In this document: positions 1 to 31,039 of the stretch, piece after piece
Position numbering within the stretch: the first letter of the stretch is position 1
Layout: every line of letters begins with the position of its first letter
Assembly (NCBI RefSeq): GCF_964340395.1
Contig: NC_135558.1
Location: 3,290,001-3,325,000 of the forward strand
Direction of reading: 5' to 3'
Origin: Glandiceps talaboti
Lineage: Eukaryota > Hemichordata > Enteropneusta > Spengelidae
DNA length: 35,000 nucleotides
The notes under the pieces: model-generated
Database searches by the model: none
Told to the model about the DNA's origin: nothing
The model's input: only the letters and a program-made list of their open reading frames with translations
Position numbers and translations under genes: made by a program

Positions 1-550
1 TCTCACGATGTATAGTATGTAGTCTACGCAGGACACTTCTTCATACATGTGCTGTTCGTCTGTGTGAACAAAACATGGCTGAATAAGTCAAATGTTGGCT
101 TTCTCTAGCCTTTTGTAGCTAATCTCTGTTTTATGTTACACACGTCACGTGGCCTACACGTGATCTGGGATCGTCCTTGTATTGGTCAGAAACTTTCTGT
201 GTACATGATGAGCTCATGTTACACATAAAGTATTTAGGGGTATTTTGATGACTGCAGTGGTTTATGATGGAATGAAAATACACGCGCTGATGTAATTTTA
301 TACAAATTTCACCCCTCGTGGTTTCGTAGACCTTGTTTCTGACGTATTATAATGTATATTTTTGTAATTGCTGCAGTAATCTTATTTGTCCGAACTACTG
401 ACATCATCTGCTTAAAAGGGGTAAAATGCGATGACGTATTAATCTGCAGCGGTTACTATTGAGAAGAGAATGATTGTAGTAGCCACGATGAATTAAAAAG
501 ACAATTGTGCATCTTTTAAACAATTTCATTTCTAACTCTTCTCATTACAG
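1..550. other. Upstream intron sequence of PhyH copy A
   Basis: No exon is supported here. The stretch from about 240 to 550 resembles 17330-17600, just before the matching exon of copy B, including the shared polypyrimidine/CTCATTACAG acceptor. It is therefore most likely the end of the first intron of copy A. An ATG near 75 opens only three codons before a stop. Confidence 0.6.
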
Positions 551-11693
<11,143 letters not shown>

Positions 11694-12932
11694 AATAGCA
11701 GTGCGCCCTCAATGTTGGGGAGATGGAGGCGATAAAGTAACAGTCTGATTCTGAATCTCTGTATATATTACAATGACTCTCTGTGTCAACGTAACTTGTA
11801 AGGCTGTTCACATTGTAGTACACCACGGCCTCTTTTACGGTACCGTTCAAGACGCCTCGTAAACCACAACCTCTTTTACGGCACCGTAAAGGCTTACTTT
11901 CTGTCCGCCATCCCTCGAGGATTAAATTGGTCAAGGTCACACATGGGAATGTCCGCTCTATTGAGGGAGCGCGGATCGAGCGCAACATTTTTCAACGGAC
12001 CAGCCCAGGTTTTAGTATATGGATCTTAGACGTCATGACTTTGTTGTTATATTTGGTATACTATATATGGTGTTGGAATCCTGTCTATCAAACATGAAAG
12101 GCAAATACAGTTATAATATCTTATATTCTTTGAGAGCTTACATTATATTTTGTCATCTAACAGCTATAATAGTTTTAAACACGAAAACGTAGCCCTTTCT
12201 AAAACTCAAGAACAGTAAAAGAAATACTTCTGTCGCTTGGACCGTACCTCCCTGTATTGTCGCCTGGTAAACTGGACTGTGACCCAGGCTACTGCAATGA
12301 TAAATTCTCACCTGTCAGAGTACTTATTATCAACAACAATGTCATTTTTATCTGCATTTTGTTTATCCGGTTGAGACGAAGTGCTCATGTCAAACTAACT
12401 TCTTACTAGTACTTGTCTGTGCACTACACAATCCGTAGTGTGATAAGGGGCCGATCATTTGTAACTGACTGTTGGTGCCGCTGTTTTGGAGTTGAAAACG
12501 GGTTTCAAGCTGAAACCCTCAGCTCCGCGGATCCGGTAACCAAAGTGAACCCCCACCACAGTAAAGACCACATTTTCCAAAAATTCCCCTCCCCCACACC
12601 CACATACCTGTATATTTTAACATATTGTATAGTTTTACGACAGTGATGTTACTATAACACCATATTAACATAATTAAAGTTCTTCTTACAAGAGTCATTT
12701 CACGGCACCAAAATAACACTTTCTTGTTAATATTTTCCAACACGGTGACACCCCCTCCCCCCACTTCAATTGGGGTTTTCCAAGATGACCCCCTCCCCCA
12801 GGCCCCCTCCCCCACTTCAAGTGGTGGTTTTTTAATGACCGCCCCCCCCCCCCCACCTTCAGTTAGTTAACAATGCCCGGCCCGTAAAAGATCACCTGAC
12901 ACAGTAAACTACTTATACCAATTTAGAGGGTA
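11694..12932. other. Intergenic region between PhyH copies, with C-rich tracts
   Basis: No gene is supported. 11820-11890 holds two CTCTTTTACGG-type segments related to the dispersed repeat at 18360. 12580-12860 contains repeated CCCCCTCCCCC and CCACTTCAA motifs spaced 30-60 bp, ending in a C13-like tract. The last bases (to about 12940) are the original 5' flank of copy B, now separated from its coding region. Confidence 0.6.
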
Positions 12933-13659
12933 GTTGAAGACACAGGCACTTGAACCGATATCTGTGAAAATATGAATAAAAGAGAATACCGTACCCCTAT
13001 TGTGTCATTGTCTATCTTTGAATGTAACAGAAGAGCATATATCATGAGTATGTATACTACGTGTATGTATATACATATATGAAAGGTGAGTAAGCTATTG
13101 AACAGAAAAACAGATAAGTCGTCTGCACCATTTTTTCGACCATCTCTCTCTCCGTTAAATTCAATAAATATGATGATAACACTAGAAACCAACACACTTA
13201 TATTTAATAAAACCTACCATTATTTTTCAAGTTATTTACGGGAAGGTGTAAATCGGGGAGACTTTTTCCGCACGACTGTCGCGATATACGAACTATACAC
13301 GGGTGGTGACAATCCACCTTTGACCTCTCACGTCACGTCACACTATCACGTCGCTGATTAGTCAATGAACATCACATGATTAAAACACTCGCTCACGAGC
13401 TACAACTTGTACAAGGGGGGTGCCAATCTTCATTCATTGGTGCAATGAAATCCTGCTATAAGCCATGGCTGTTTCGCATAATCAATATTGTTTTGCAGCG
13501 TGCACATGGTCACTGCGTAATACGATATAATGAAAATCAGTACTTTGATATCACAGTTCAATAAGCAATACACAGGTGCGCATAATGAACTTGGTTTAAT
13601 ATCAGCAAAATTGCTGCTCTTTGAGAAAACAGTCGGATTTGGCATTCATGGCATCGCCT

Positions 13660-14155
13660 TTTGACCCGTCCATATTACTTAGGTCAAATCCATGGCCTCT
13701 TTGCGGTTCGTCTGGCACGTTGCCGTAAATAGGTACGTAGTTTTAATTCACTACAATGATAAAGTACCCAACCCCACCTAACTTTTCACTAAACTTTTAT
13801 GAACGCATTCGAGAAAAATAGTAAAAAAAATGCAAAAATTGTGAAGTCTCACGAGGAATAGTGAATGCGAAAACTGACATCAACTTAAAAAGACAAAATA
13901 AAAAAAATATTTTTCCAATCTGTAATGGCTGTACATCTGATAGGAAGAAATAAACAAAACAGAGACCCATTTGGAAAACAGTGGAAAACCTGAACTAGAC
14001 GCTTACACAGAAAAAAAATATATAAAATAAAATAAAATAAAATCTAGCTACCCCACCTATCCTAAAATTGAGCGTGGAACCACACAATGTTTGTTATGAT
14101 TGGGGTAAATGCACGACAATTTTTTAGGGCATCGTGAAACAAGCACGGCAGTCAA
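13660..14155 (-). repeat. Dispersed repeat copy within the hAT-like element
   Basis: Read in reverse complement it matches 17905-18440 over most of its length. Shared landmarks include TGTGTGGTTCCACGCTCAAT, TTTTAGGATAGGTGGGGT, the TCTAGTTCAGGTTTTCCA region and GTGAGACTTCACAATTTTTG. It is either part of the hAT-like family or another element nested in it. Confidence 0.75.
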
Positions 14156-14429
14156 AAGTGTAACTGGTGAATGGCAGAAGCTTGTGGCATCTGACGTCTC
14201 TGATGATTTGTTTGGATTTTCATTGACCAATCAGCGACGTGATAGTGTGACGTGACTTGAGAGTCAAAGGTGGATTGTTCGTATATCGCGACAGTCGTGC
14301 GGAAAAAGTCTCCTAGATTTACACCTTCCCGTGAAGTACTTGAAAATTGATGGTAGGCATTAAATATAAGTGTGTTGGTTTCTAGAAATCATTGTGTTAT
14401 CATCATATTTATTGAATTTAACGGAGAGA

Positions 14430-14630
14430 GAGGTGGTTGAAAAAATGGTGCAGACGACCTGTTTTGCTGTACAATAGGTTACTCACCTTTCATATATGTA
14501 TATGTACATGTATCTATTTTGTACATGTATGTATATATGTCAAACTATGGTTGAAAAAATGGTGCAGACGACTTATCTATTTTGCTGTACAATAGCGTAC
14601 TCACCTTTCATTTTATGTATATGTACATAT
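14430..14630. repeat. Local tandem duplication in the right arm
   Basis: The segment with AAAAAATGGTGCAGACGAC, TTTTGCTGTACAATAG and ACTCACCTTTCAT occurs twice, about 114 bp apart, separated by TATGTA-rich sequence. The left arm has only one copy, so the duplication arose after the element formed. Confidence 0.75.
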
Positions 14631-14653
14631 GTATATGTACACGTAGTATACAT

Positions 14654-15325
14654 CATAGGGGCGTGTAATATTTCTTAGATTGTTGTTTTCCTGGCCTACA
14701 GACAAAATATAACAACATTTTGACTATATATTCTTACCTGTAAGGAAAAAGAGATATAAATATTTGAACGTAGTATAGAGATTGATACATTTGTAGCAGC
14801 AGGATTTATTCGTACAATAGAGAGGTTTAGATACACGTTCGAACGCGTACGCCTACGGGAGCATGATAGTGCAGGCGTACAAGTAATGACGCGTACAAAA
14901 TTGTGTTTAGTTATGCGTTCTAAAACACAAACGTGAAAAACAGTGGAAAGTGAACGCGCGCGTTGACATCTTCTTTCCAGAAGGCCAGACACGTCTTTGT
15001 TTTCTAAATTTGTCCGTAGTTTTGCCATTTTTTCTGCAACTACCCAAACCAAAAACCAAACAATTAGTTTAACGTTACGCTTCCGAACTTTGATATAAAA
15101 AATACGCCTTTTAATCGAAGAAAATGACAAAAACTCAACACGTATTTACAGATACGTGTAGACCGCCATTTTGACGTAGCGTCGTTTGATACAGAACGCC
15201 TGAGTTGCTTCGAATCACGTGACTATGACGCTACACGTATAGAACACACGTACATACGCGCATCTAAACCTCTCTAATATTTTCCTAAGAAAACGGCAAT
15301 CTAAGCAATAACACGTGCCCCTGTG
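14654..15325. mobile_element. Nested hAT-like element inside the larger one
   Basis: The ends read CATAGGGGCGTGT and, on the other strand, CACAGGGGCACGTGT, both followed by a TTAGATTG-type stretch. Exact 8-bp flanks GTATACAT lie at 14646-14653 and 15326-15333. Removing it restores continuity with the left arm of the host element (GTATACAT followed by ACTC). A 19-bp subterminal motif AGAGAGGTTTAGATACACG also recurs inverted near 15255-15275. A 144-codon minus-strand frame inside has no recognisable domain. Confidence 0.85.
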
Positions 15326-15449
15326 GTATACATACTCAAGATATAAGCTCTTCTGTTACATTCAAAGATAGACAATGACACAATATGGGTACGTTATTCT
15401 CTTTTATTCATATTTTCATAGATATCGGTTCAAGTGCCTGTGGTTGAAG

Positions 15450-22343
<6,894 letters not shown>

Positions 22344-22518
22344 ACAAAATCATGAAATGGTAGTACACTTTCGGTCATTGATTATATAGAGGTGTAGTCG
22401 ACAAAGTGGAAACCAAGTGTTGATCCTAGTCTGAATCTCTGCACATGTATTTCTATACCTATCTAAGTATATTGGTATCGCCGTTGATCTGACTTGTTTA
22501 TGTCTTATTTTCTTCCTG

Positions 22519-23741
<1,223 letters not shown>

Positions 23742-23747
23742 TTTATT
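23742..23747 (-). terminator. Poly(A) signal AATAAA of the minus-strand secreted-protein gene
   Basis: AATAAA on the minus strand lies about 160 nt beyond the stop codon, a normal 3' UTR length, with no other AATAAA seen in between. Confidence 0.55.
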
Positions 23748-23906
23748 GCAAAAAGAACTGAAAAGTTGAGTTAAAAGAAAGCTGTCTTAATTACAAAATT
23801 AATAACACAATTCAAGTTGTTCAGAACGTTTCAGAACTTTAAAAGTAAGAGATTTTGTAGATTGAATGAAATGTTTGTACAAGTATCAAGTCATCATTCG
23901 ATATCA

Positions 23907-26900
23907 TTATGCTGAGTCGGATCCCCCATACTTATTTTCAAAATGCTCATATCCGAAGTATGGATCAATTAAATCATTAACACCATAATCATTGAACATA
24001 TCTTCGAGAACGTCGGTGGGTAGAACATCAAAATAATCCATGAAGAAGAAATCGAAGAAGACTTCACCAACCAGATCGACCAGCTCGCACTCAGTTGTAG
24101 GTTCTGGTACGTTGGCCCATTCTTCTGGGTCCAGACTGTTGACTTTCTCGAAAGCCTGGGTCCAGTCGACGGTGCCGTCATCATCTCTTGGTAGTTGCCA
24201 GTAACACTCGGTCTCCTCCAAATCATCCCAGAAGATGGACCAGACATAGAAGTAGAAGTCGTAAACGGTTGTGAAGAATTCAGTACACTTATTCTCGGTC
24301 CACCACTCGATGAAGGCGAGGATATGTGCATCTACATCAGCCTCGGTGATTTGGGTCCAGTCGATGTCTTCCCAGTCGACTTCGGTCATCATGATGTCAA
24401 CTGCTGCAAGGACACCAACACTGCAAGGAGCGAAGGCAAAGCCATAGGAAGCACTGTTGATGAATTCACCAGCCATGAACACTTCGTAGTAAGACTTCTT
24501 GGCAGATGTCAGGTGTTTGCTGCCAGATTTGGCGAACAAGTCGAGACCACGTTTTTTACCGCCTTCCAGAAGCTTATCAAAGAGTTGGCCACCCTGGACC
24601 ATATGACAAGCCTCCTTGGATGCACCACCACCATTTCTTTTAAGGTCAAACTTGCTTGCACCTGTAATTGCTGTTTTCTTCTCCTTTGCGGCAGCTACCC
24701 TGCGCTGTACAAGCGCTCTAAGGTTTCTGGCGTCGACGTTCGTGGTTGATGCCACCTTGTTGCGCTTTGCTGCTGCCAGCTAAAAGCAATCAAATACAGA
24801 AATACAATGTAATCAATAAACAAGTTATAACACTATGTATGGTCATGCATCGTCGAATAACTAGGATATACACAAGTTCTCAGACATGTTTCAAACAAAT
24901 CACTTGGCCTTCACTGTCTGACGTCCTTTTACCGCCATATGCTGATAGGTGGCGCACTTCTCATAAGCCGTACACCATTTGATTTCCTAGGATTTTCGAG
25001 AGTAAAATATTGTTGGAGGCCAAACGTGGGGAAAGAATTTTCTGACCGACTCAAGACAGAAAAAAAATTGCTTTCAAGGTATGACCTAAAAAATGTTGTA
25101 CATAAACTAGCCACAAATGCTGAATTCCTAGGCTGATACATATATCTCTGGTGCCGTGGTGTCTAAACTTTAGATTCTTGTCAAAGGTTTATAGTAACTG
25201 TTGGCAAATGTTGAAACAAAACAATAAATACCATCAAATCAAATTACTAAGAATACTGACCTGACTTAGCACCTTGAATCCTGTAATTTTTCATTATGAA
25301 CAAATATTTTGATCGGTATGGCATGTAACAATAATATATTACTATGATTTATTTTGTACACAGACTTCTGCGAAGTTCTATTTCAGTCTGCATCAAACAA
25401 ATAAAACTCATTGACAAACCGTTCTGAGTGGTAACTTGAACGTGGTGTGTAGTCTAATATTTGCATTTGCCAAACTCGCTGCAATTGTTAGAAGATCTCT
25501 TGCCAAAGAAAGGGTGTGTAACGAAATGTAACTTCCATTAGTTTTAAAAGGTTAGAAGTTCATAGCACTGGAGTGTTAAACTATGTGTCTATACCGAGTA
25601 TTGACATAAGCCGACTAAATGGGCGTTGTCCTGTTTGCCAACGCAGAACAAATACGGCGAGTGGTTTTGTCTTACCGAGTGACAGAGGCAAGAATCATTG
25701 TCATGTAAGTTGGTGATTACTCAAACCAAATATTTGATAATCTATCTCAGGTAAAAATGACCTTTCTGGTTCCAAGAGTAAGCAACACGGCGAATATAAA
25801 ATCTGATGGTCTCCGCTAATGAAGGCTATCCGGAGCTGAAATTATATTTTACACTTTCGCGTTCATGTGCATGACACAGAAAGAAAGACTAATTTACAGA
25901 AACTAATAGAAACTATTTATGATATAACTCATGTCAGATTGATAGATTGGGGGCAATTCTTTCCTTTTAGCCTGGAATCCATGCGGATTGGATTTTTTAC
26001 ATTCGTCTTTTCACTGAAGATTGGAAAGACGAATGTTAAAAATCCAATCCGGGTGAATTCCAGGCTACCTTCCTTACTTTCAGTGCGAATCATTAAAAGA
26101 CCTGGTATCTTAAATACTGACATGTTACCAGGGTAACAACATTAATAACAACATTACTTTAAGGAGAGCATTCTAAACAGTGTCACAGATCAGTCGTTTC
26201 CCCCAAAGTATTAGCTCTTATTCACAATAGAGTCCATGCTTTTCTAGATATAACCTGTAGTGTCCGAGTCAGATGTAGTAATCCTAAGTAGGAATTCACT
26301 AAACACTGGCCATTTTATTTCCTTCTCTATAGAAAAACTACTCATTTAATTGCCACACTATATAGGAAATATGGTTTAATCTAGACGAACGAGAAATCGC
26401 TTTCTTGCAACATCTTTGCCATCCCCTTAAATTGAGCTAAATTAGTATTCGTTAGAGTCATTCTAGTCTTGTTCCTATACAGTATCATTACGATTTATAC
26501 CTTCTCTCACATAGTCTAGTTCCTATACAGTATCATTACGATTTATACCTTCACTCACATAGTCTAGTTCCTATACAGTATCGTTACGATTTATACCTTC
26601 ACTCACAGTATAGTCAAAGTCGTTACTCGAGAAGTCCTGAGATGCATGAGATGCAATTTAAAATTCATCCACATCACCCACACAATCATTAATATCATGT
26701 CTTTGTTAATCAATCACAAAATTCTAACCAATAACACAGTCCCTCATAAAGTGATTAGAAACCAAAGTTGGCATCCAGACTAGAGTCATTCATGCACATC
26801 TTGCTTGGCAAGTAAATACAAATGCGTTCAAAGATCCCCGACATATCTCCAGGCGGAGATGTCGACGTTCTGGGAGTGCATATTTCCAGACCAGACTGTC

Positions 26901-27997
26901 CTTTGCCGCCTGGCCGCTGGGTATTTGTCGGCATGCTGTGGAGTTTAAAGAACTCGAAGTGTGAAATGTTACTCCTGAAACACGCACATATGGAAAAAAC
27001 AATTTGTCTATTATAAAATCCGTTCAATTTTTTTCATCGAGGTTTCCTCTCTTTCCTCTTCTCCTAAGTTACTCAATCAGGTTTATAGGTACGTGCGAGT
27101 TACATTATAGCCGGAGCTTCTACCTGGATTAGTTTTTGTTTTTGAGTTTGCACTCGAAACTGACGAAACCGCAACATTTTGAAAGGGATAGCCGCCCGCC
27201 GGGTGTGATCTCTCATAGTCTAGTTCCTTTACAGTATCGTTACCATTTACCCCTCCACTCACAGTCTAGTTCCTATACCGTATCATTACCATTTACCCCT
27301 CCACTCACATAGTCTAGTTCCTATACAGTATCGTTACCATTTACAGCTCCACTCACAGTCTAGTTCCTTTACAGTATCATTACCATTACACCTCCACTCC
27401 ACTTGGTTAGAAACCATGCTAGCATCCAGATTAGATCTCTCCGTACTACCGTTTTCAAAATTTTGCTGAGCGTCGCTGCTATCGTCACTTTGAAAGAGGT
27501 TGTGGTAATTTTAGACAATTTTGGGGTCATATGAGAGATCTGTAGTTAATGTTGAAGTTAGGAAATGTCCGATAGCAGATAAGGCTTAATTTAGTAGAAA
27601 AACCCACCCAGCTTCATGAAGTGTGATGCAGATCTGCATTATTGTGCCGTCTATTTGAATTTGTACAGTTGGAACTGTATCGTTAGTTTTGAGTGCATAT
27701 CCGGAACGATAAAAAGCTCAAACACAAAAACAAAATCCCTAAACTCAAAAATTGCAGAATGACGCCTGACAGAGAGCCGCGATTAGCCTACCTGTAAACT
27801 TTCGGTACACTATTCCGCTATGCTAACTGACAATTTTGAATTTTTGAATTTTCGGTCCGAAGAGACAGGCTAGAAACGGAGTATGATTAGATTCTTACCT
27901 TTTCCAGAAGTTCCTTTGTCGAACTCTTGGATTCTGTGCATGCCAACAGCGCACAGAGCAACACCACAACGGCACAGGTTAATGTTAAGCGAGACAT
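23907..27997 (-). CDS. Secreted acidic, aromatic-rich protein of unrecognised family (gene 1)
   Basis: There are two exons: signal exon 27997-27899 (33 codons, phase 0, donor GTAAGA) and main exon 24779-23907 (acceptor TTTTAG), giving 323 residues. Residues 1-22 are a signal peptide (MSRLTLTCAVVVLLCALLAC and onward). After it comes a basic, low-complexity stretch (about 24-110) with dibasic sites AAAKRN, QRR and GGKKRG, then a conserved block rich in Asp, Glu, Trp, Tyr and Phe. Landmarks are APCSVG, FIEWW, ENKC, WSIFWDDLEET, AFEKVNSLDP, GEVFFDFFF, LEDMFNDYGVND and DPYFGY. Four Cys in the block are shared with the paralogue at 33238-34071 and could form two disulfides. I do not recognise a Pfam-type domain. 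The dibasic sites allow proteolytic processing, but this is inference. The promoter is compact with a TATA box. Confidence 0.85.
25968..26067. repeat. 100-bp hairpin (MITE-like)
   Basis: The arms start TAGCCTGGAAT and end ATTCCAGGCTA. About 43 bp per side pair (GGATTGGATTTTTTACATTC against its complement) around a short loop. Similar TTCCTT sequence flanks both sides, a possible but uncertain target duplication. Confidence 0.65.
26465..26610. repeat. 48-bp minisatellite, three copies
   Basis: The units read GTTCCTATACAGTATCATTA, then CGATTTATACCTTCACTCAC, then ATAGTCTA. The period is exactly 48 bp between the three GTTCC starts. Confidence 0.92.
27215..27400. repeat. Second block of related 46-48-bp repeats, four copies
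   Basis: The family is the same as at 26465, with CCATTTACCCCTCCACTCAC replacing the middle part. Spacing alternates 46, 48, 46. Both blocks are followed by a TTAGAAACCA...GCATCCAGA segment, so the whole unit, with flank, was duplicated. Confidence 0.88.
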
Positions 27998-28052
27998 TTT
28001 GGTAAACTTGAAGCTAGTCAGCTCAGGTACGATTGCGAGAGGGAAAACAGTA

Positions 28053-28061
28053 GAATTTATA
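28053..28061 (-). promoter_or_regulatory. TATA box of gene 1
   Basis: TATAAATTC on the minus strand lies about 57-64 bp upstream of the ATG, in the context GGTCTATAAATT. A start about 30 bp downstream would give a 5' UTR near 30 nt. The start codon context AAAATG has A at -3. Such compact TATA promoters are typical of strongly or tissue-specifically expressed secreted-protein genes. Confidence 0.55.
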
Positions 28062-30206
28062 GACCAGGGGAGGAGGGTTGGGTCCATCTTGCAACCCAAG
28101 AAGGTGCCATGGGATAATTTGTGCTTATCTTTTGCTGAAGAGAATTTCATTACCTAAAGGATTTTTGAACAGTTACTAGAAATTTAATTTGAGAGCGTCC
28201 ATGACATTACAAATACTACAATAAACTCTACATAATGTTCATACTTTAAAGGTTTATTTTCTAAGTTTTTAGGGTTCACTACCCCCACACCCCCCCCCTT
28301 TACTTTTGGATGAGGATTTGGTTGCAACCTATTACGTAATGAGAACATTTTGGTGTTTGATTTCTTTTGAAGGGTGTGCATGAAAAGACGATCAACACCA
28401 GAGATCAACACTGGAGGCCGAGTGGGTGAAACTGTCTACACAAAACACGTAATGATATTTACACACTTTTAATTGACCAATACCGATAGATACACGTGAG
28501 TTTGAGAAATCTGCTTCACCGCAACCTCATTCCCCAACGTAAAGTTATATTTGCATTAATATCTATCAGTTATCCAGTTTCTTTAATGATAGGCTCACAG
28601 TAATGATGTTTTGTCTTATACATCGCTTTCTTTAAAGAAAGTGTTTTCGGTTTCTCCTAGTTAGCAAGTTGGAACACGTACCACCAACTTATCTTTGATG
28701 GACCCTAGTAACATCAATAAACTTGTGTATGGGTTCTCTTACAGAGTTAGCTAGACTGCAAATATTTGAGACGGAGTTCGAGGGAATGGGAATGTTGGGT
28801 CAACATTTATGTTAATACATAATAATCATATAGATGTATTACACAATATATACAGACACGACAAAGAAATAAAAGAATTGATTACAGTGCTTTCCATACA
28901 AATAGTGATTTTGTTCTCGTCCCAACCCGACCAAGTACACCAGCAAATAAGTACAGCATTTTTGTTCAAACCGTTTGGTGATACGTGAAGTTTACACCTG
29001 AAATTCTTGAAACAAGGTGACTGACACACAAGATTTAAATGAATAATTAAAATTGCGATGAAGCAGTTTTCTGTTGATAGTTTTTCATTTGTATACCAAG
29101 TTTATTAGTTTCTTGGTTTTATTATGACGTATATAAGCTAGTTTTACAGAAAAAATATGTTCGAAAAAAATGTCACCTTCCTAGATTTGTGTTTCAATAT
29201 TGAGATCATGCTCTCCTGATAAGCTTGGGTCCTCCTATCATACCCCCTATCATCGCTCAAGTAACCTAATGGAGACTTGGCCACCATCTGACTTGACATA
29301 CTGACGTGACAGTATAGACTAGAGACTTGGCTATCTGAGTCCACAAACTGGCTTGACAGTATAGACTAGAGACTTGGCTATCTGAGTCCATATACTGGCT
29401 TGGCAGTATAGACTAGAGACTTGGCTATCTGAATAGACAAACATGGTTGACGGTCTGTGAGCAACATGCAACAGCCAACAATCTGTTGCTCAAGAGAAGC
29501 AAATGAAAGTTTACATTTTATTTCATGTCAGCTTGGTGTGTCACGAAAATGGCCCGGAATTCCTTGTAGTTATTTGGATTCCAGGTTGTATTACTCTTTT
29601 AAAGAAATGAAGTGCTTCGAGGCAATGTAACTATAGAAAATGAAATATATTGTAGTTTAGCATGGATTCCAGGCAAACACAACACTGACGTAATAACCAT
29701 CCTGTACTTAACACTAGTCTTTCAACATTGTTTGTAAGAGGTAAGCTGAAAGTAAATACGTGAAAGAAATGGCAATATTTATCCTCAGAATAACCGAGTA
29801 ATGAGTCACCTCTCGGCCATTCATTTTCAGTGAACCTTTTGTCTATGGACAAGACAGCAAACATTTGAAGTTATACATGCCCAACCCCCAACCCCCGTTA
29901 GTAAAGAGTAAAGGACACCGTATTGTTTCAACATATCTGCATTGGCATGAGACAGCAAAAAAACTTTCTTGAAATCCCTACATAAAAAGATAGCCGTTTC
30001 CACGTTCTTTCGCATATTACACTAATAACTAGTTACTATAGTAACAACACATTTTCGCTCCAATGCAATTTTCACTCGTTGTCAGACAATTCGAAAAAGA
30101 AAAGAAAGAGAAATCTTCAACGTATGTGAAGTTTTGTGAGTGTTCATTTAGTGGCCGACGGCGAGGTTTAGTGGCCAAATTTTCCTTGTACAACAGGGCA
30201 TGGAAT
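28062..30206. other. Intergenic region
   Basis: No gene is supported. A C-rich tract lies at 28280-28300 and a 47-bp minisatellite at about 29305-29440 (units AGTATAGACTAGAGACTTGG then CTATCTGAGTCCA, about 2.8 copies). The short open frames lack codon or domain support. Confidence 0.55.
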
Positions 30207-30425
30207 AGACTCTCTCACAGTCCTGGGAGCTTCGCATTACTAAAATTAAAGCTAAACGAATTATTTTGTACCATCTACATAACCGTACTCGAATATCCTT
30301 GTACTGTGCGCCCCCATCGACCACATAGAGATAACCATTCGTTGACGTGTGACTGCGACGCTCCGTATTTTCGCGAAGCCCTTTAATTTTAGTAATGCGA
30401 AGCTCTGAGGACTGTGAGAGAGTCT
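30207..30425. mobile_element. 219-bp inverted-repeat element (MITE)
   Basis: The ends AGACTCTCTCACAGTCC and GGACTGTGAGAGAGTCT are inverted, with arms extending about 45 bp (GCTTCGCATTACTAAAATTA on one side). GGCATGGAAT and GGCATGGAAAT flank the two sides, an imperfect 9-10-bp duplication. A diverged relative lies at 22805-22980. The overlapping open frames are not coding. Confidence 0.7.
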
Positions 30426-30869
30426 TGGCATGGAAATAACTTTTGTGTCGTGGCAAGAAAATGATCCCAGACTATGCTGAGGTAGAAATAACTCATCATT
30501 ATTCATTTTGACACCATAACTTTTTGTAATCCATGCATCTAGTGCCCCCCCCCCCCACCATTTAACCTGGTTACATCCCTTAAGTCACGTGGCACTTGAC
30601 ATTGGTTATAGGAGAGAAATGAGAATGAAAACAACAAAACAATGAAAACTATATATATAGAACATTTTTTAAACTTTTCGTGGTCCACTATACGTACTCA
30701 ACATTGTCAAGCATTGAGTTTTGGAGTATAGCCAAAAGCCGTTATTTTTGTTGACGACCTCTGTAAATATTTGTATCTGAGTGAGGAAGTTAAAACATCG
30801 TGAACATGCGTGGTAGGGATTTTTGAAAGCACATTCACCCGTGGTCATGGATCTTTCCCTTCGGCGTCT

Positions 30870-31030
30870 ACAATAAGGCCTAACACAAACTATTGTGTGG
30901 TTCCGATTACGATTAATTTAAGAATAGGTAGGGTAGGTAGATTTTTTTTTATAGATTTTTTTTTCATATGTGAGTGTCTAGTTCAGGTAGTTATCCATAT
31001 GGTCTATGTGTTATTGGTTTCTTCTTCCAT
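30870..31030 (+). repeat. Partial copy of the dispersed repeat
   Basis: It matches 17935-18120 (TTGTGTGGTTCC, then an ATAGGTAGGGTAGGTAGATT region, then GTCTAGTTCAGG). The pentanucleotide array begins where the repeat reads TTTCTTC, so the array may have been seeded inside it. Confidence 0.65.
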
Positions 31031-31039
31031 TCTATTGTA

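Larger units (their letters stand above)
12941..15442. mobile_element. hAT-like non-autonomous element at the PhyH copy B start codon
   Basis: The terminal inverted repeats begin CACAGGCACTTGAACCGATA and end with the reverse complement. GTTGAAGA is repeated exactly on both sides (12933-12940 and 15443-15450), an 8-bp target duplication as made by hAT transposases. Long arms (12941-13355 against 14226-15442, less the nested insertion) fold back on each other, and the middle contains a copy of the dispersed repeat (13660-14155, inverted relative to 17905-18440). No transposase frame is visible. Without the nested element it is about 1.8 kb. Confidence 0.85.
24780..27898 (-). other. Intron of gene 1 with hairpin and minisatellites
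   Basis: No exon is seen. It holds a near-perfect hairpin (25968-26067) and two blocks of related 46-48-bp repeats (26465-26610 and 27215-27400). The short open frames here have no support. Confidence 0.65.

Noticed and set aside
75-87. ATGGCTGAATAA considered as the start exon of PhyH copy A
   Set aside because: It reaches a stop after three codons and has no donor; the true start exon is probably left of the window.
14696-15130. 144-codon minus-strand frame in the nested hAT-like element
   Set aside because: No transposase or other domain is recognisable, and the element is too short to be autonomous.
24195-24749. Plus-strand frame of 184 codons opposite gene 1
   Set aside because: It is the antisense shadow of a conserved coding exon.
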